Shown here in pieces: positions 36,690 through 45,217 of a stretch of 64,000 bases of DNA (within the stretch, counting starts at the first letter, position 1; every line of letters begins with the position of its first letter). Where the stretch lies: the NCBI GenBank assembly GCA_965214875.1, contig OZ243980.1:124001-188000 (forward strand), in the 5' to 3' direction. This DNA is from CBDAUN01 sp965214875 (lineage in GTDB: Bacteria > Pseudomonadota > Gammaproteobacteria > Arenicellales > JAJDZL01). The notes below the pieces were generated by a model, which was given only the letters and a program-made list of their open reading frames with translations, searched no databases and was not told the DNA's origin. Made by a program: the position numbers and the translations under genes.

Positions 36690-37085
36690 TCATATCGACG
36701 AACGAGAGGAAAGTCGGGTAGTCCGGCACTTGGCGCGGCGATGCATCAGAGCATCACGGTTCCGAACCTCGCGACGGACGGTTCACGGCCGCCCAGGGCG
36801 TTTGACTTTCGGTTCGCATCCGTCAACAGGCGCGGCGGAGATTCGAATCTGTCGGGGGGGGGTATTTTCAGAATCTGAAGTGCATTTGCAATACAGCTTT
36901 GACGACAGCGGCAGCGTGCGCGTGAACGACTAGATCAAGAATCTGCCATTCGCCGAGTGCTGTCCGGATGGATGGATTGCGAAACATCTCATGAAAAAGG
37001 TTGTCAGGGAAGGTTGCAAGTCGATCAGGCAGCATGTCAGCGATTTCGCTCGCCTACGTGCGACCGCGCATTGATGCAGACTGAA
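36690..37085 (+). pseudogene. GT92-like glycosyltransferase remnant
   Basis: Plus-strand pieces match paralogue 2 in order: ITVPNLATDGSRPPRAFDF with FASVNRRGGDSNL, then after a nine-G run (36854-36862) YSFDDSGSVRVND, IKNLPFAECC, MKKVVREGCKSI and finally YVRPRIDAD. Only the middle third of the gene remains. One frame change sits at the G run itself, which fits slippage there as an early lesion. Confidence 0.75.
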
Positions 37086-37316
37086 TGTTCAGGTCGGGGT
37101 TAATGCTTCCGCCGACCCTAACTTGAATATTGAACACGGCTAGCGGTTGTACGATTGTGGTTGGCTTGAACGAAGGGGCTTGTTTCTGCAGCTAAAGATT
37201 TTTACATAGTTGCGACTTTGCGAATGCCGTTATGGATAGATTCCGCAATCATCTGCAACGACTCCGGATACAGGTGGTGCACAGAGTCTGCGATAAGCGT
37301 GTCTTAGACGATATTT

Positions 37317-37460
37317 GAGATATTGTCAAAAGTAGTGCTTGGCGGGGGAACGACATTCAAGCGGCCATCTGCTCGTTCGGCAATTTCACCGAACGGGCGG
37401 TCGGCGCCCCGACGACCGCTTGCGCAACTCGAACCGCAAATCCGGCAAGGCGGCGTAGCC
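37317..37460 (-). mobile_element. IS256 right end joined to a D1 C-terminal scrap
   Basis: gagatattgtcaaaagtagt followed by attcaagcggccatctgctcgttcgg is the inverted right end of IS256, seen in full at 40978-41128. From about 37400 the DNA matches the end of the D1 transposase (RPDDRLRNSNRKSGKAA). The 37086-37316 stretch before it has no recognised gene. Confidence 0.6.
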
Positions 37461-37471
37461 CCGGCAGCGTC

Positions 37472-37600
37472 TCAACGGCTCAAGGCGCTCGCCAACGCAT
37501 CGATAGCTGCGTCTTGCTCCCCGTCTGCCAAGTCGCAGAGCATGGGCAAGCTTATCCCATGCTCGCAGCACCGCTCCGCATTCGGAAAGCCGCCCCGTCC
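37472..37600 (-). pseudogene. DegT/PseC-type aminotransferase C-terminal scrap
   Basis: The minus strand reads GFPNAERCCEHGISLPMLCD and LADGEQDAAIDALASALSR, matching the C-terminus of DegT/DnrJ/EryC1 sugar aminotransferases (..P.AE....~LSLPm...L....~~.VI.al...). About 40 residues remain. It is fused by deletion to the PseB-like remnant upstream. Together they suggest a former dehydratase-aminotransferase pair for an amino sugar. Confidence 0.5.
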
Positions 37601-37872
37601 GAACCCCTTTTTCCAATCTTCGGCGCGGCCGCATGAACAACGCGGCCGATTCCGTCCATGGCCCGGCAAAGCCTTGCCTTGTCTCGAACGTCGCCGAGAA
37701 AAAGCCTTACCCGGCCGTCATTCGCGCAGGCCTTCGCCATCTCCCGCTGCTTCATCTCGTCGCGCGAATGGACGACAAGCCGAACCGGGTCATGCCTCCT
37801 CAAAGCCATGGGGACGAATCTGGAACCGAAAGATCCGGTTCCGCCAGTGATTAGAATGGAAGAATTGCGCAT
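37600..37872 (-). pseudogene. PseB/FlaA1-type NDP-sugar dehydratase N-terminal remnant
   Basis: From ATG 37872 the minus strand reads MRNSSILITGGTGSFGSRFV, then VVHSRDEMKQREMA, RLFLGDVRDKARLCRAMDGI and VVHAAAPK. This is the NAD-binding Rossmann half of UDP-GlcNAc 4,6-dehydratases (GxxGxxG, SRDE.KQ, GDVRD..RL, V.HAAA). It breaks off after about 85 residues. In intact form it makes the 4-keto sugar for pseudaminic acid or similar sugars. Confidence 0.7.
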
Positions 37873-38477
37873 GGCCAGATTCGCTATGCGGGATCGCCAT
37901 GCAATCACGTCATGGCGCACAGCAGATGGAGCTAGTCTGCAGCAAACGAGGAAATCGGGCAGCAATGATTCAAGCGCAAAGATTTCTGCGCAATCTCGAC
38001 AGTCTCGATGGTTTCGGCGAGCGCGGAAGCTGCATCCGCACCGGCCGCGGAATCGAAAGCATGCCGCATTACGTCGTTCCGCGCCGACTTTGCCGAAGCG
38101 GTGCCAGATCAATCGCCAAGCAAGTGGGCATCTGAGCAAAAGCATGAGAATCGCGCTCGACCGGCTGTCGCCAGCCGCCCATCTTTGCCATCGCTGCTGA
38201 CCGGCGCGGTGCCTTGCATGCGCGAATGCTTGCGCCTGCAATCTGCATAATCGTGTAATCTCTTGCAATGCGGAGTCGGGAGGAACTCTGCTTTGCGCGA
38301 GCAGATGCCGGGAATTGGCCGGAGAGTCGCTTTGCGGGCTTTCTCATGGAACCTTCAAAAATATCGCGCGAAACCTTTTGCTTGAACGAATCGTTCTATC
38401 TTTTGAACGCCGAAGGGATGATCTTGAGCTCGTTCATTCGGCATGCAGCAGTCCCCTTCTCATCAGCAGGTGAAATC
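37873..38477. other. Gene-free stretch
   Basis: About 600 bases upstream of the DUF3644 gene with no convincing gene on either strand. The in-frame upstream extension of DUF3644 (from 38268) has no homology-like character, so I treat it as leader or decayed DNA. Confidence 0.4.
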
Positions 38478-39461
38478 ATGCCCACATCCAAGTATCGGAA
38501 ACTTGCAGATCGATCGATGGAAGCCGCGCTGGCAGCCATCGAAATATACAACAAGCCTATTTTCAAATATCGGGAACAAACGTTCTCGATATTGATGCTG
38601 AATGCATGGGAGCTGCTGCTGAAGGCGCGAATAATTCAGGAGCACGATGGCGACATGCGAAAGATTCAAGTTGATGGTAGACGAAATCGATCCGGCAATC
38701 CCATGACGATAGGCATTGATCGCGCTGCCGCACTAGTGCGGGAATATCCCGATAATTCAATTGATGAATGCTGTGTTCAGAATCTGAAACTGCTTCAAGA
38801 AATCAGAGACGATTCGATTCACTTCTACACCGAGCATGCCGGATTTGCCAATCGGGTTCACGAAGTGGGTTCAGCTTCGGTGATCAACTTCGTTGTGGCG
38901 GCCGAGAACTGGTTTGAAATTGATCTCAGAAAACAAAAAATTTATCTGATGCCGCTGGCGTTCTATAGCATTTCCGGTGTCGTAGAAAGAATGGATACGA
39001 AAAACGATCCGGAACAGGTCCGCAAGCTGCTGGAAATGATTGCGAAAGTTGAGAAAGAGCATCGCCCGAATGATGATGGTGGCTTCGCAGTAACGATGAA
39101 AATGGATTTAAAGTTCATGCGCAGCAAAGATGCAAAATCCGCTCCGGTAGTAGTTTCCAGCAATGACCCGAACGCAGTCACCGTAACAGTATCCGAAGAT
39201 GACTTGCTGAAGAATTTCCCCTTGACTTATGCCGAATTGACCCGGCGCCTGCGACTTCGCTACTCGGACTTCAAGCAGAATTCGAAGTATCACGAGATCC
39301 GCAGGGGGATAGAATCAATGAAGAAATTTCATAGGATTCGCTATCTTGACCCCCAGAAAAATAATGGAGGAACAAATAAGAAGTTCTACAATGCAGGAAT
39401 TTTCACAGAGTTTGATAAACATTACACCAGGAGTGCTCCAGCGCCATTTTCTGCGAACTGA
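38478..39461 (+). CDS. DUF3644 domain protein
   Basis: A 327-residue protein starting MPTSKYRKLADRSMEAALAA, after an agcaggtg ribosome site 5 bases away; the frame is open to 38268 but the family starts here. The N-terminal half has the DUF3644 pattern: IEIYNKPIFKYREQTFSILM, NAWELLLKARII and LLQEIRDDSIHF (HEPN-like helices with R-x4-H-like spacing). The C-terminal half carries RRLRLRYSDFKQNSKYHEIR, probably a winged helix for nucleic-acid binding. The family is uncharacterised and often found in defence or mobile islands; an HEPN RNase role is a hypothesis only. Confidence 0.75.
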   Translation: MPTSKYRKLADRSMEAALAAIEIYNKPIFKYREQTFSILMLNAWELLLKARIIQEHDGDMRKIQVDGRRNRSGNPMTIGIDRAAALVREYPDNSIDECCVQNLKLLQEIRDDSIHFYTEHAGFANRVHEVGSASVINFVVAAENWFEIDLRKQKIYLMPLAFYSISGVVERMDTKNDPEQVRKLLEMIAKVEKEHRPNDDGGFAVTMKMDLKFMRSKDAKSAPVVVSSNDPNAVTVTVSEDDLLKNFPLTYAELTRRLRLRYSDFKQNSKYHEIRRGIESMKKFHRIRYLDPQKNNGGTNKKFYNAGIFTEFDKHYTRSAPAPFSAN

Positions 39462-39540
39462 AAATCAACCGTACGCGCAAATTCACGCTTCGAGCCAATG
39501 ATGCTGGGAACGAAAATGCCCTTGTACGGCACCGCTCCCA
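39462..39540 (-). pseudogene. GT92-like glycosyltransferase sliver
   Basis: The minus strand reads GAVPYKGIFVPSIIGSKREF, matching the block after the DxD motif in paralogue 2 (GAVMYKSVFIPNIVTSG). About 25 codons only, cut by D2 copy a. Confidence 0.5.
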
Positions 39541-40978
39541 GCCTATCAACTTCCCACACTTGACTCGGGCGGTTTTCTGCCTGATTTCAGTCGCTGTCTC
39601 CCGGATCGCGGTCGATCCTGCGGTTGTCGCTTGCCAGGCCGCATTCGCCGTTCTCCATCCGGCCTTCCTTGAAGGCCTGCATCGCCAGCACGGAGGTGTC
39701 GGGGATGATCAGGCCTTCCCGCAGTTTCATAGCGCCTGGCAATGGCTGGCGCCGGCTGGCGCGGAAGCCGGCCAGGCGGCATCCCATGCCCGGAAGGCGG
39801 CCGCGTCGAAGGCGATGCGCTTTCGCAGATCGTCGGCATGGTCGAGCCGCCGGTCGCCAATCCGGGCGCCCTGCTTCAGGGCATGGAAGAACCGCTCGAT
39901 GCGCCAGCGAAGCCCGTGCCGGCGCAGCAGCGTCTCGGCGCCTTGAAGGTCGGCCTCGCCCTCGGTGCTGAGCAGCATCCGGTCGAGCGCCTCCTTTTTG
40001 TTCGGCGGCGACTCTTCCTTGGCCACCACCGCCACCACCTTGGCCTGCGGGCGCGCCGCCGCCAGCTCCCGCGTGCGCTCCAGGCCCTCGACCCGGCGGG
40101 CGCTGTCCTTGCCCTTGCGCCGGCGGAACTCGCCGTCCATCATGAACAGCCCCAGCGGATGCCCGCGGCCATGCCGGCATGCACCGGCACGCCCTTCGTC
40201 CCCTGGCCGCCGCCCAGATGGTCCAGCCCCCGGGTCGCCTTCAGGCCGCTGCAGTCGGCCGTGGCGGCATCCTGGATCGCCAGCGCCAGCTCCTGCCCGC
40301 GGCAGCGCTGCGCCGCGGGCTCGAAATGGGATTGCAAGACATGCTGCATGGCCGCTCTCGGATTCGACAGCAGCCGGCATGCCGCCTTCTGCCCGGCCCG
40401 GAAATATCGCCGGCAGCGGGCGGCCCGGCTTGCGCGTCCACGCCCGCCCCATCGCCGCGATGCGCGCGCCCGGCCGTCCGGATACGCGCACTGGGCATAC
40501 TCCCTGCGCGCCCAGTCGGGGCGGTCGTCCGCCAGCGGATGCGACCAGCCGATCATGCGATCCCGCGCCAAAGCCGATGCCGCCCAGTACGCCGTGCGTT
40601 CCCGGCACGACCCAGTACTGCAGCTGGCCGCCCGGCGCCCGCCGCCAGCCCTCGGGATGGTGCGCCTCGATCATCGACTCCCACCGCCGGCGGTCGCCGC
40701 GCCCCGCCACCGGCTCCAGCGACAGGCCGCCCAGCTCGCACAGCGCCGCCGACAACTCCGCCGCCAGGCCCCGGCAAGCCGGCGAAGCGCCGCGGCTGGC
40801 CGATGCCAGCCGCGGGCGGCCGGCATGGTCATGCCACCGCTCGCGCGCCAGCCCGCCGTCGCGGCACGCGCCCCGCAGCCACTCGAGCGTGTCCGGTGAA
40901 AAATGTCGGATGCCAATCTGCATGCCGCATAGCCAGGCACATGTCGGCTACCAAGTCAAGTGTGGATTATTGATAGGC
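39541..40978 (-). mobile_element. D2-type (DUF4338/IS4-like) element, copy a
   Basis: Ends gcctatcaacttcccacact and, from the right, GCCTATCAATAATCCACACT are inverted repeats of about 25 bp. 1438 bp. It lies between a GT92 sliver and an IS256 C-terminal remnant. Confidence 0.85.
39590..40923 (-). pseudogene. D2 transposase (copy a), broken
   Basis: MQIGIRHFSPDTLEWLRGAC starts the N-terminal domain, followed by the DUF4338 block (MIEAHHPEGWRRAPGGQLQY, GVLGGIGFGAG, and in another frame MIGWSHPLADD). Then come the N-terminal DDE part with LALAIQDAATADCSGLKATR, KGVPVHAGMA and LGLFMMDGEFRRR. The C-terminal block LRWRIERFFHALKQGARIGD, with its YREK-like Glu, and the tail AFDAAAFRAWDAAWPA follow. 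The DruA-like domain fused to an IS4/Tn5-like core is a known transposase arrangement. At least three frameshifts. Confidence 0.75.
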
Positions 40979-41128
40979 TGGCGGCGACTGAGCGGCTTCA
41001 GAAAGCTCTGCAAGGTGGTGGAAGGTGTACAATTCAAGGACGGAATCGAGGTGAAAAACCCGAACGACCAGATGGCCGCTTGAATGCCGACCGACCGTCA
41101 AGCACTACTTTTGGCAATATCTCCCTGG
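40979..41128 (+). mobile_element. IS256 C-terminal and right-end fragment
   Basis: Encodes the transposase tail (GKLCKVVEGVQFKDGIEV-like, then NPNDQMAA stop) and ends actacttttggcaatatctc, the IS256 right end. The remainder is replaced by D2 copy a. Confidence 0.75.
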
Positions 41129-41386
41129 AATACTTTGATTCAGTAAATTCCGAAGATATTCCGCAGGGGCTTGCCGCCGCAATTCGGATTGTCTACCAAG
41201 AAGATTGAACGTCAGCCATCACGTTTTTCAACATTGGAGGCGCTTGCAGAGCCAGCGCATCAACCAGTTTGAAGAGGCCGACTCCGCACAGATTGCCGCC
41301 AGCCTAATTCCCGATGATCAAAGAGAAGTCTGCCTTCGCCTGGTTCTGCCAAGCTTCCGAACTTCGCGCCGAGATGAAATCCGGCT
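41129..41386. other. Short stretch with a possible gene tail
   Basis: Plus-strand frame LEYFDSVNSEDIPQGLAAAI up to TGA at about 41206 may be the last 26 codons of a gene cut by IS256. Nothing else seen. Confidence 0.3.
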
Positions 41387-42508
41387 TCAACTCGGTTGCT
41401 CACCGTGAATGGCTGCCTCGGCAATCTGATGCAGCCTGTGCAGAAACTCCCTTTGTCGCACGCCATCGTCTGCTCGGCGCCCTCCCTGTCGAAGCAGATC
41501 TTCATACGCTTTTTCAACTTGCTCATCAGACACCAGGTCGTTTTCTCCGGCAGGAATGAAACCGTTTGCCGCTCTCGCCGCTTTGCGCGCCTCATCCACA
41601 TAGAAGTGAGCAAGCCTTTGCGCCTGATCAAGATCCTCTAGAAGCGGAAGGCGAATGCGATTTTCTAGCCGCCCTCTAAGCGCAGGCAAGGCGATGGAAT
41701 ATCGGCGCAACGCATCCGGCGTTACCGCAATCATCAAAAAGAGACTTCTCGGCAGAGCATCAATCAAAGCGCGAATGGCTGACAAATACCTTACTACCGG
41801 CCTTGGCCCCAGCACGCCATCCTGCTTCTCCATTTCGTCCAATAGCAAAAAGATGCCGTTCAAAATTCCAGCATATTCGCTTGCCTCGACCAGATCTCGC
41901 AAGGCCGAAGTCTTCGACTCGATGGTGTCTAGTCTGAATTGAACCCCCAAAGCCTCCCTGTGAACCTTCAGCAATCGCAGCCCCTGAAGCCACTCCATCA
42001 TATAGCCGGCAGACTCGTCGGCATTGTCATGGCATTGTTCCAGGCGCGACAATGCTTTGCGCACTTCCGGATTGCGAACCCGGTCAAGGCAGGCATCGTC
42101 AGCCTTGATTCTTTCGACCAGCTTGAGAATGTGGCCTGTGCCCAATTCCTCCAATAGCCGCCTTAGCGTTCCATCAAACACATTTTCGGGGTCGGCCAGA
42201 TACCGGACAACATAGAACCCGGACAACTTTGACGCAGCCTTTGCAATTTCTGCGGCATAGAAGTTCAAAAAATTGGTCTTCCCGACTCCCTGAGTGCCTT
42301 CTATGACTATCGCTTGAGATCGATTGTCATGGAAAAAGGCGGCAATTTTCCTTTCTGCTTGCTCATCGACATCCTCAAGCCGAAAATGCGGGTTTTCAGT
42401 TGTCTGACTTGCCGAAGGAAACGGGTTCGCGGCGATGCCGTACGTTTCGTACAGGTCGCTTCGCGCCGTATCCCTTATAAGATCGTCGATCTTGCTGAGC
42501 AGGCTCAC
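41387..42508 (-). CDS. AAA ATPase of a PIN-ATPase operon
   Basis: A 373-residue P-loop ATPase. Walker A is VIEGTQGVGKTNFLNF (about residues 68-83), Walker B GIFLLLDEMEKQDGV (about 220-235), and SLFLMIAVTPDALRR a sensor-1-like strand. The N-terminal YGIAANPFPSASQTTEN resembles the NPF lead-in of ORC/Cdc6- and ExeA-like AAA ATPases. The C-terminal part is helical. Its ATG overlaps the stop of the PIN gene (ATGA, 42505-42508), so the two are translationally coupled. It probably powers or regulates the PIN protein; no family name is certain. Confidence 0.75.
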   Translation of the reverse strand: MSLLSKIDDLIRDTARSDLYETYGIAANPFPSASQTTENPHFRLEDVDEQAERKIAAFFHDNRSQAIVIEGTQGVGKTNFLNFYAAEIAKAASKLSGFYVVRYLADPENVFDGTLRRLLEELGTGHILKLVERIKADDACLDRVRNPEVRKALSRLEQCHDNADESAGYMMEWLQGLRLLKVHREALGVQFRLDTIESKTSALRDLVEASEYAGILNGIFLLLDEMEKQDGVLGPRPVVRYLSAIRALIDALPRSLFLMIAVTPDALRRYSIALPALRGRLENRIRLPLLEDLDQAQRLAHFYVDEARKAARAANGFIPAGENDLVSDEQVEKAYEDLLRQGGRRADDGVRQREFLHRLHQIAEAAIHGEQPS

Positions 42509-44571
42509 AGATTGGCCTCCCGGATGCGCAGACTTACGCTTGCCTTGCCTGCGATCAAATAGTCTCCTCGATACAGATGAACTTTCTCAATATGCGCCCG
42601 CCCCTCAGAATCAACCGAAAGCACGTGCAATACATGGTCGCTGTTTCGAATCTGCATCGTGGAGCCCTCCGTTGACCGGTGAAGAATGCCTTGTTCGCTC
42701 GCTTGGTTCAGTCTTGCTTTCGATATCTCCGGATGCACGCCGTTTTTCATGATCAAAGACTCTAGCCACGCGCCGGTTGAAACCAGCTCTTCCCCTTCGT
42801 TCATCTCTCGAAAACGCTTTAGAGCAATTTCGGCAAATTCCCTGGCCTCGGGCCGGTTCGGCGTCGAATAGATTCCCTTTCCTTTAATTTCTGTGCACAT
42901 GCCGGTTATCTCTCCAAGCGTGCGATACGTCAAAGTGCCAAGTCCGAGTAAGCTTGGATCCAGCGCGTTCCCGACCAGCAGTCTTTCGATTGCAGATGCG
43001 AAGCGGTCGTAAGATGGCTCGCTTCTCAATAGCGTGTGCATCTCTTCCAACCTTTGGTTTCTGATCGCGGCCGATAGCTGCCTCAATTCCATTTGACATT
43101 TCCACATGTCATTTTCGATCTTCACGAATCCGGCCGACACCAGAAACCGCCGGTATTCGCCCATAGCAGATTTTTGAACCTGAAGAAAATTCACAACTTC
43201 TTCGTCAAGCATTTCCTGAGAATCGTCCAATTGACATATCAAGCGGATCATTTGCCCCACGCTGAAGCGTCGAAAAACGACTTTTCCGTTTCGCTTTTCT
43301 CGCTCGCCAGATGTTCCCGAATCAGTTTTGACAGGCTTTTGACTCTGCACCGCCATAGGCGGAGACTTGGTCGTCGGCCGCAAACGATCGCTATTTGCAT
43401 CTATGGTGGTTGAGCACCACAGCAAATCATCAAGCGAGTGATAAGGCGACCAGGCTAGTTCTTTTCCCAGCGCCTTCACCGCAAATTCGCTCTTGCCGTC
43501 TTTGCTAATGATTTTGGCGGCACCGAACGCCGCACTAAACTCCCATAGAATATCCGCCAAAGAGTGCTCGATGACATTGCCATGAAACGGATTCAGCATT
43601 CGGCCGGTAAGACGATTGCCAAAGAACCTTTCGTTTTTGGCACTTTCGAAATAGAGCGGCATCATGCCCTCCGCCAAGGCCATGCGGGCCAATCCTCCAT
43701 CGCAAGTCAATAGCCTTACCCGGTGTGACGGTTCAGACTGCGCCTGATGCCGTCGGGCAGCTTCCAGAATCAGTCGATCCACGTATGATCTGACCGGTAT
43801 GCTGATATTCAAACCGGATAGCTCCTTATCATTGTCTGTACTGAACGCATCTCGCAATGGATCACCAAGCAAGAATGTGCGCTCAACTTCCGTATCACCT
43901 TGCAATTCCAGCCGTGTGAGAACTCGCGACCCTCCCTGACTCTGCAGATGTTGAGCAAATTCCGACTTCCTCCGTTTCTTGTTGCGCAGCCGTCTCAAAC
44001 GCAAGTAGTTGTTCGTTGACTCGATAATCTCCATGTGCACAATGGAAGGTATCTTTATGCGGGTGGGAGGATGGAGAAACCGGCTTACGAAATTCAGCCC
44101 GCCTTGCAATACGCCAGAAGTGTCTGCTACCACCGTAGTTGAATGACTGTACGGCATTTCAGACAACGACTCGGGATCGAAGACTGGCTGGATTAATCCG
44201 GTTCTCGCGCCTATCGACCCCACAGCATTCAAGAGTCTGTCCAAGTCTTGTGGCTCGCTATTGTTTCTAATGTCAAGCGCCTGTAATAGCTCTGTTTCAA
44301 TATCCTTTGCATCTGCCGTCATCCATTCAAACGCGCCAAAGCGAATCAATTCGGCAATCGTCATCTTCGCATGAGACTTGCTCTCGCTTGCTCCCGAAGC
44401 GGCCAGCTTTACCGTGCCGAGATTAACGGACTTGTTTTCAACAAATGCCCCTTCGTCATTGCACACCATTTCGCACTCCCCGTTTCCGTTGCGCAGCGCG
44501 TGCGCAAAGATCTTGGCAATTTCTGGCAATGCCTGCTTGGGAGACAACAGCCTAAGTTCATTATCGGTCAT
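42505..44571 (-). CDS. PIN-like nuclease domain protein
   Basis: A 688-residue protein. I chose ATG 44571 (MTDNELRLLSPKQALPEIAK) because it overlaps the upstream stop as ATGA; the frame is open to 44622. A PIN-like domain spans about residues 150-300: TVVADTSGVLQGG (first Asp), IPSIVHMEIIES (Glu), SYVDRLILEAARR (Asp) and VRLLTCDGGLARMALAEG (last Asp), the four-acid pattern of PIN RNases. A linker with KTDSGTSGEREKRNGK divides it from a C-terminal half that looks like two winged helices and includes VHLYRGDYLIAGKASVSL. Central gene of the operon and the likely effector nuclease. Confidence 0.65.
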   Translation of the reverse strand: MTDNELRLLSPKQALPEIAKIFAHALRNGNGECEMVCNDEGAFVENKSVNLGTVKLAASGASESKSHAKMTIAELIRFGAFEWMTADAKDIETELLQALDIRNNSEPQDLDRLLNAVGSIGARTGLIQPVFDPESLSEMPYSHSTTVVADTSGVLQGGLNFVSRFLHPPTRIKIPSIVHMEIIESTNNYLRLRRLRNKKRRKSEFAQHLQSQGGSRVLTRLELQGDTEVERTFLLGDPLRDAFSTDNDKELSGLNISIPVRSYVDRLILEAARRHQAQSEPSHRVRLLTCDGGLARMALAEGMMPLYFESAKNERFFGNRLTGRMLNPFHGNVIEHSLADILWEFSAAFGAAKIISKDGKSEFAVKALGKELAWSPYHSLDDLLWCSTTIDANSDRLRPTTKSPPMAVQSQKPVKTDSGTSGEREKRNGKVVFRRFSVGQMIRLICQLDDSQEMLDEEVVNFLQVQKSAMGEYRRFLVSAGFVKIENDMWKCQMELRQLSAAIRNQRLEEMHTLLRSEPSYDRFASAIERLLVGNALDPSLLGLGTLTYRTLGEITGMCTEIKGKGIYSTPNRPEAREFAEIALKRFREMNEGEELVSTGAWLESLIMKNGVHPEISKARLNQASEQGILHRSTEGSTMQIRNSDHVLHVLSVDSEGRAHIEKVHLYRGDYLIAGKASVSLRIREANL

Positions 44572-45023
44572 CTGATTGACACCGAAATTCCCGGACGATC
44601 GGCGAAGCAGTCCAGCAACCACTTGAGGTGAAGGGTCAGCGCAAGCAAAGGATTGACCACATCAACTCCAGCTTTATTCACTTCCATCAAAGAGCTATGC
44701 GTTGAAATCCATTCCGCTTGTCCTTTTTTCATCACTGATTCTGCAATGGATATGAATTCACTTAGCACCTCGATGCGCCTTGTCTCCGGCGACCTTGAAA
44801 CGCTTAAGCGATCCACCAGAATCTCATGGAGAGCTTGGCGTGCATCATCGTTTGAGATGCAGTCAAATGGCGGCTCCAGAATCTTCCACGAATAAACCTC
44901 TTCTTGCAGATTTTCAGCATCAATGGCAATGGGCGGGCTATTCTCGCCGCTCCCCAGCAGTTTTCTGCCTGGGCTAAATTTCTTCCAGATCGATAGCACG
45001 AGCTCAGGGTTGTCTTCAACCAT
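44568..45023 (-). CDS. Unknown small protein, first gene of PIN-ATPase operon
   Basis: A 151-residue soluble, mostly helical protein starting MVEDNPELVLSIWKKFSPGR. The ATG has a good ribosome site (cggagg, 7 bases upstream). It includes DDARQALHEILVDRLSVS and NPLLALTLHLKWLLDCF. I do not recognise the family. Its stop overlaps the PIN gene start (ATGA). Being first in a three-gene coupled unit, it could be a sensor, an inhibitor of the nuclease or a structural partner. Confidence 0.6.
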   Translation of the reverse strand: MVEDNPELVLSIWKKFSPGRKLLGSGENSPPIAIDAENLQEEVYSWKILEPPFDCISNDDARQALHEILVDRLSVSRSPETRRIEVLSEFISIAESVMKKGQAEWISTHSSLMEVNKAGVDVVNPLLALTLHLKWLLDCFADRPGISVSIR

Positions 45024-45217
45024 GCGTCGCCTCCGAGTTCCCTTTCAATGATGCCGGAGCCTGCATGCTTTCAATCAAGCATCGGACGGATTCGTTTCGA
45101 TCAAGTTCTTTCATCAATGCTGTCTCGATGTTTGGAATCGAACGCGCCGCGCCTTGTTGAAACTCCGTCTGAGACTAAGTGCGGAAACGGAATTCGCAAC
45201 ATTGTCATGATCACTAA

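Noticed and set aside
41260..41631. A 123-codon minus-strand frame with Cys residues
   Set aside because: Out-of-frame shadow of the 3' end of the AAA ATPase gene.
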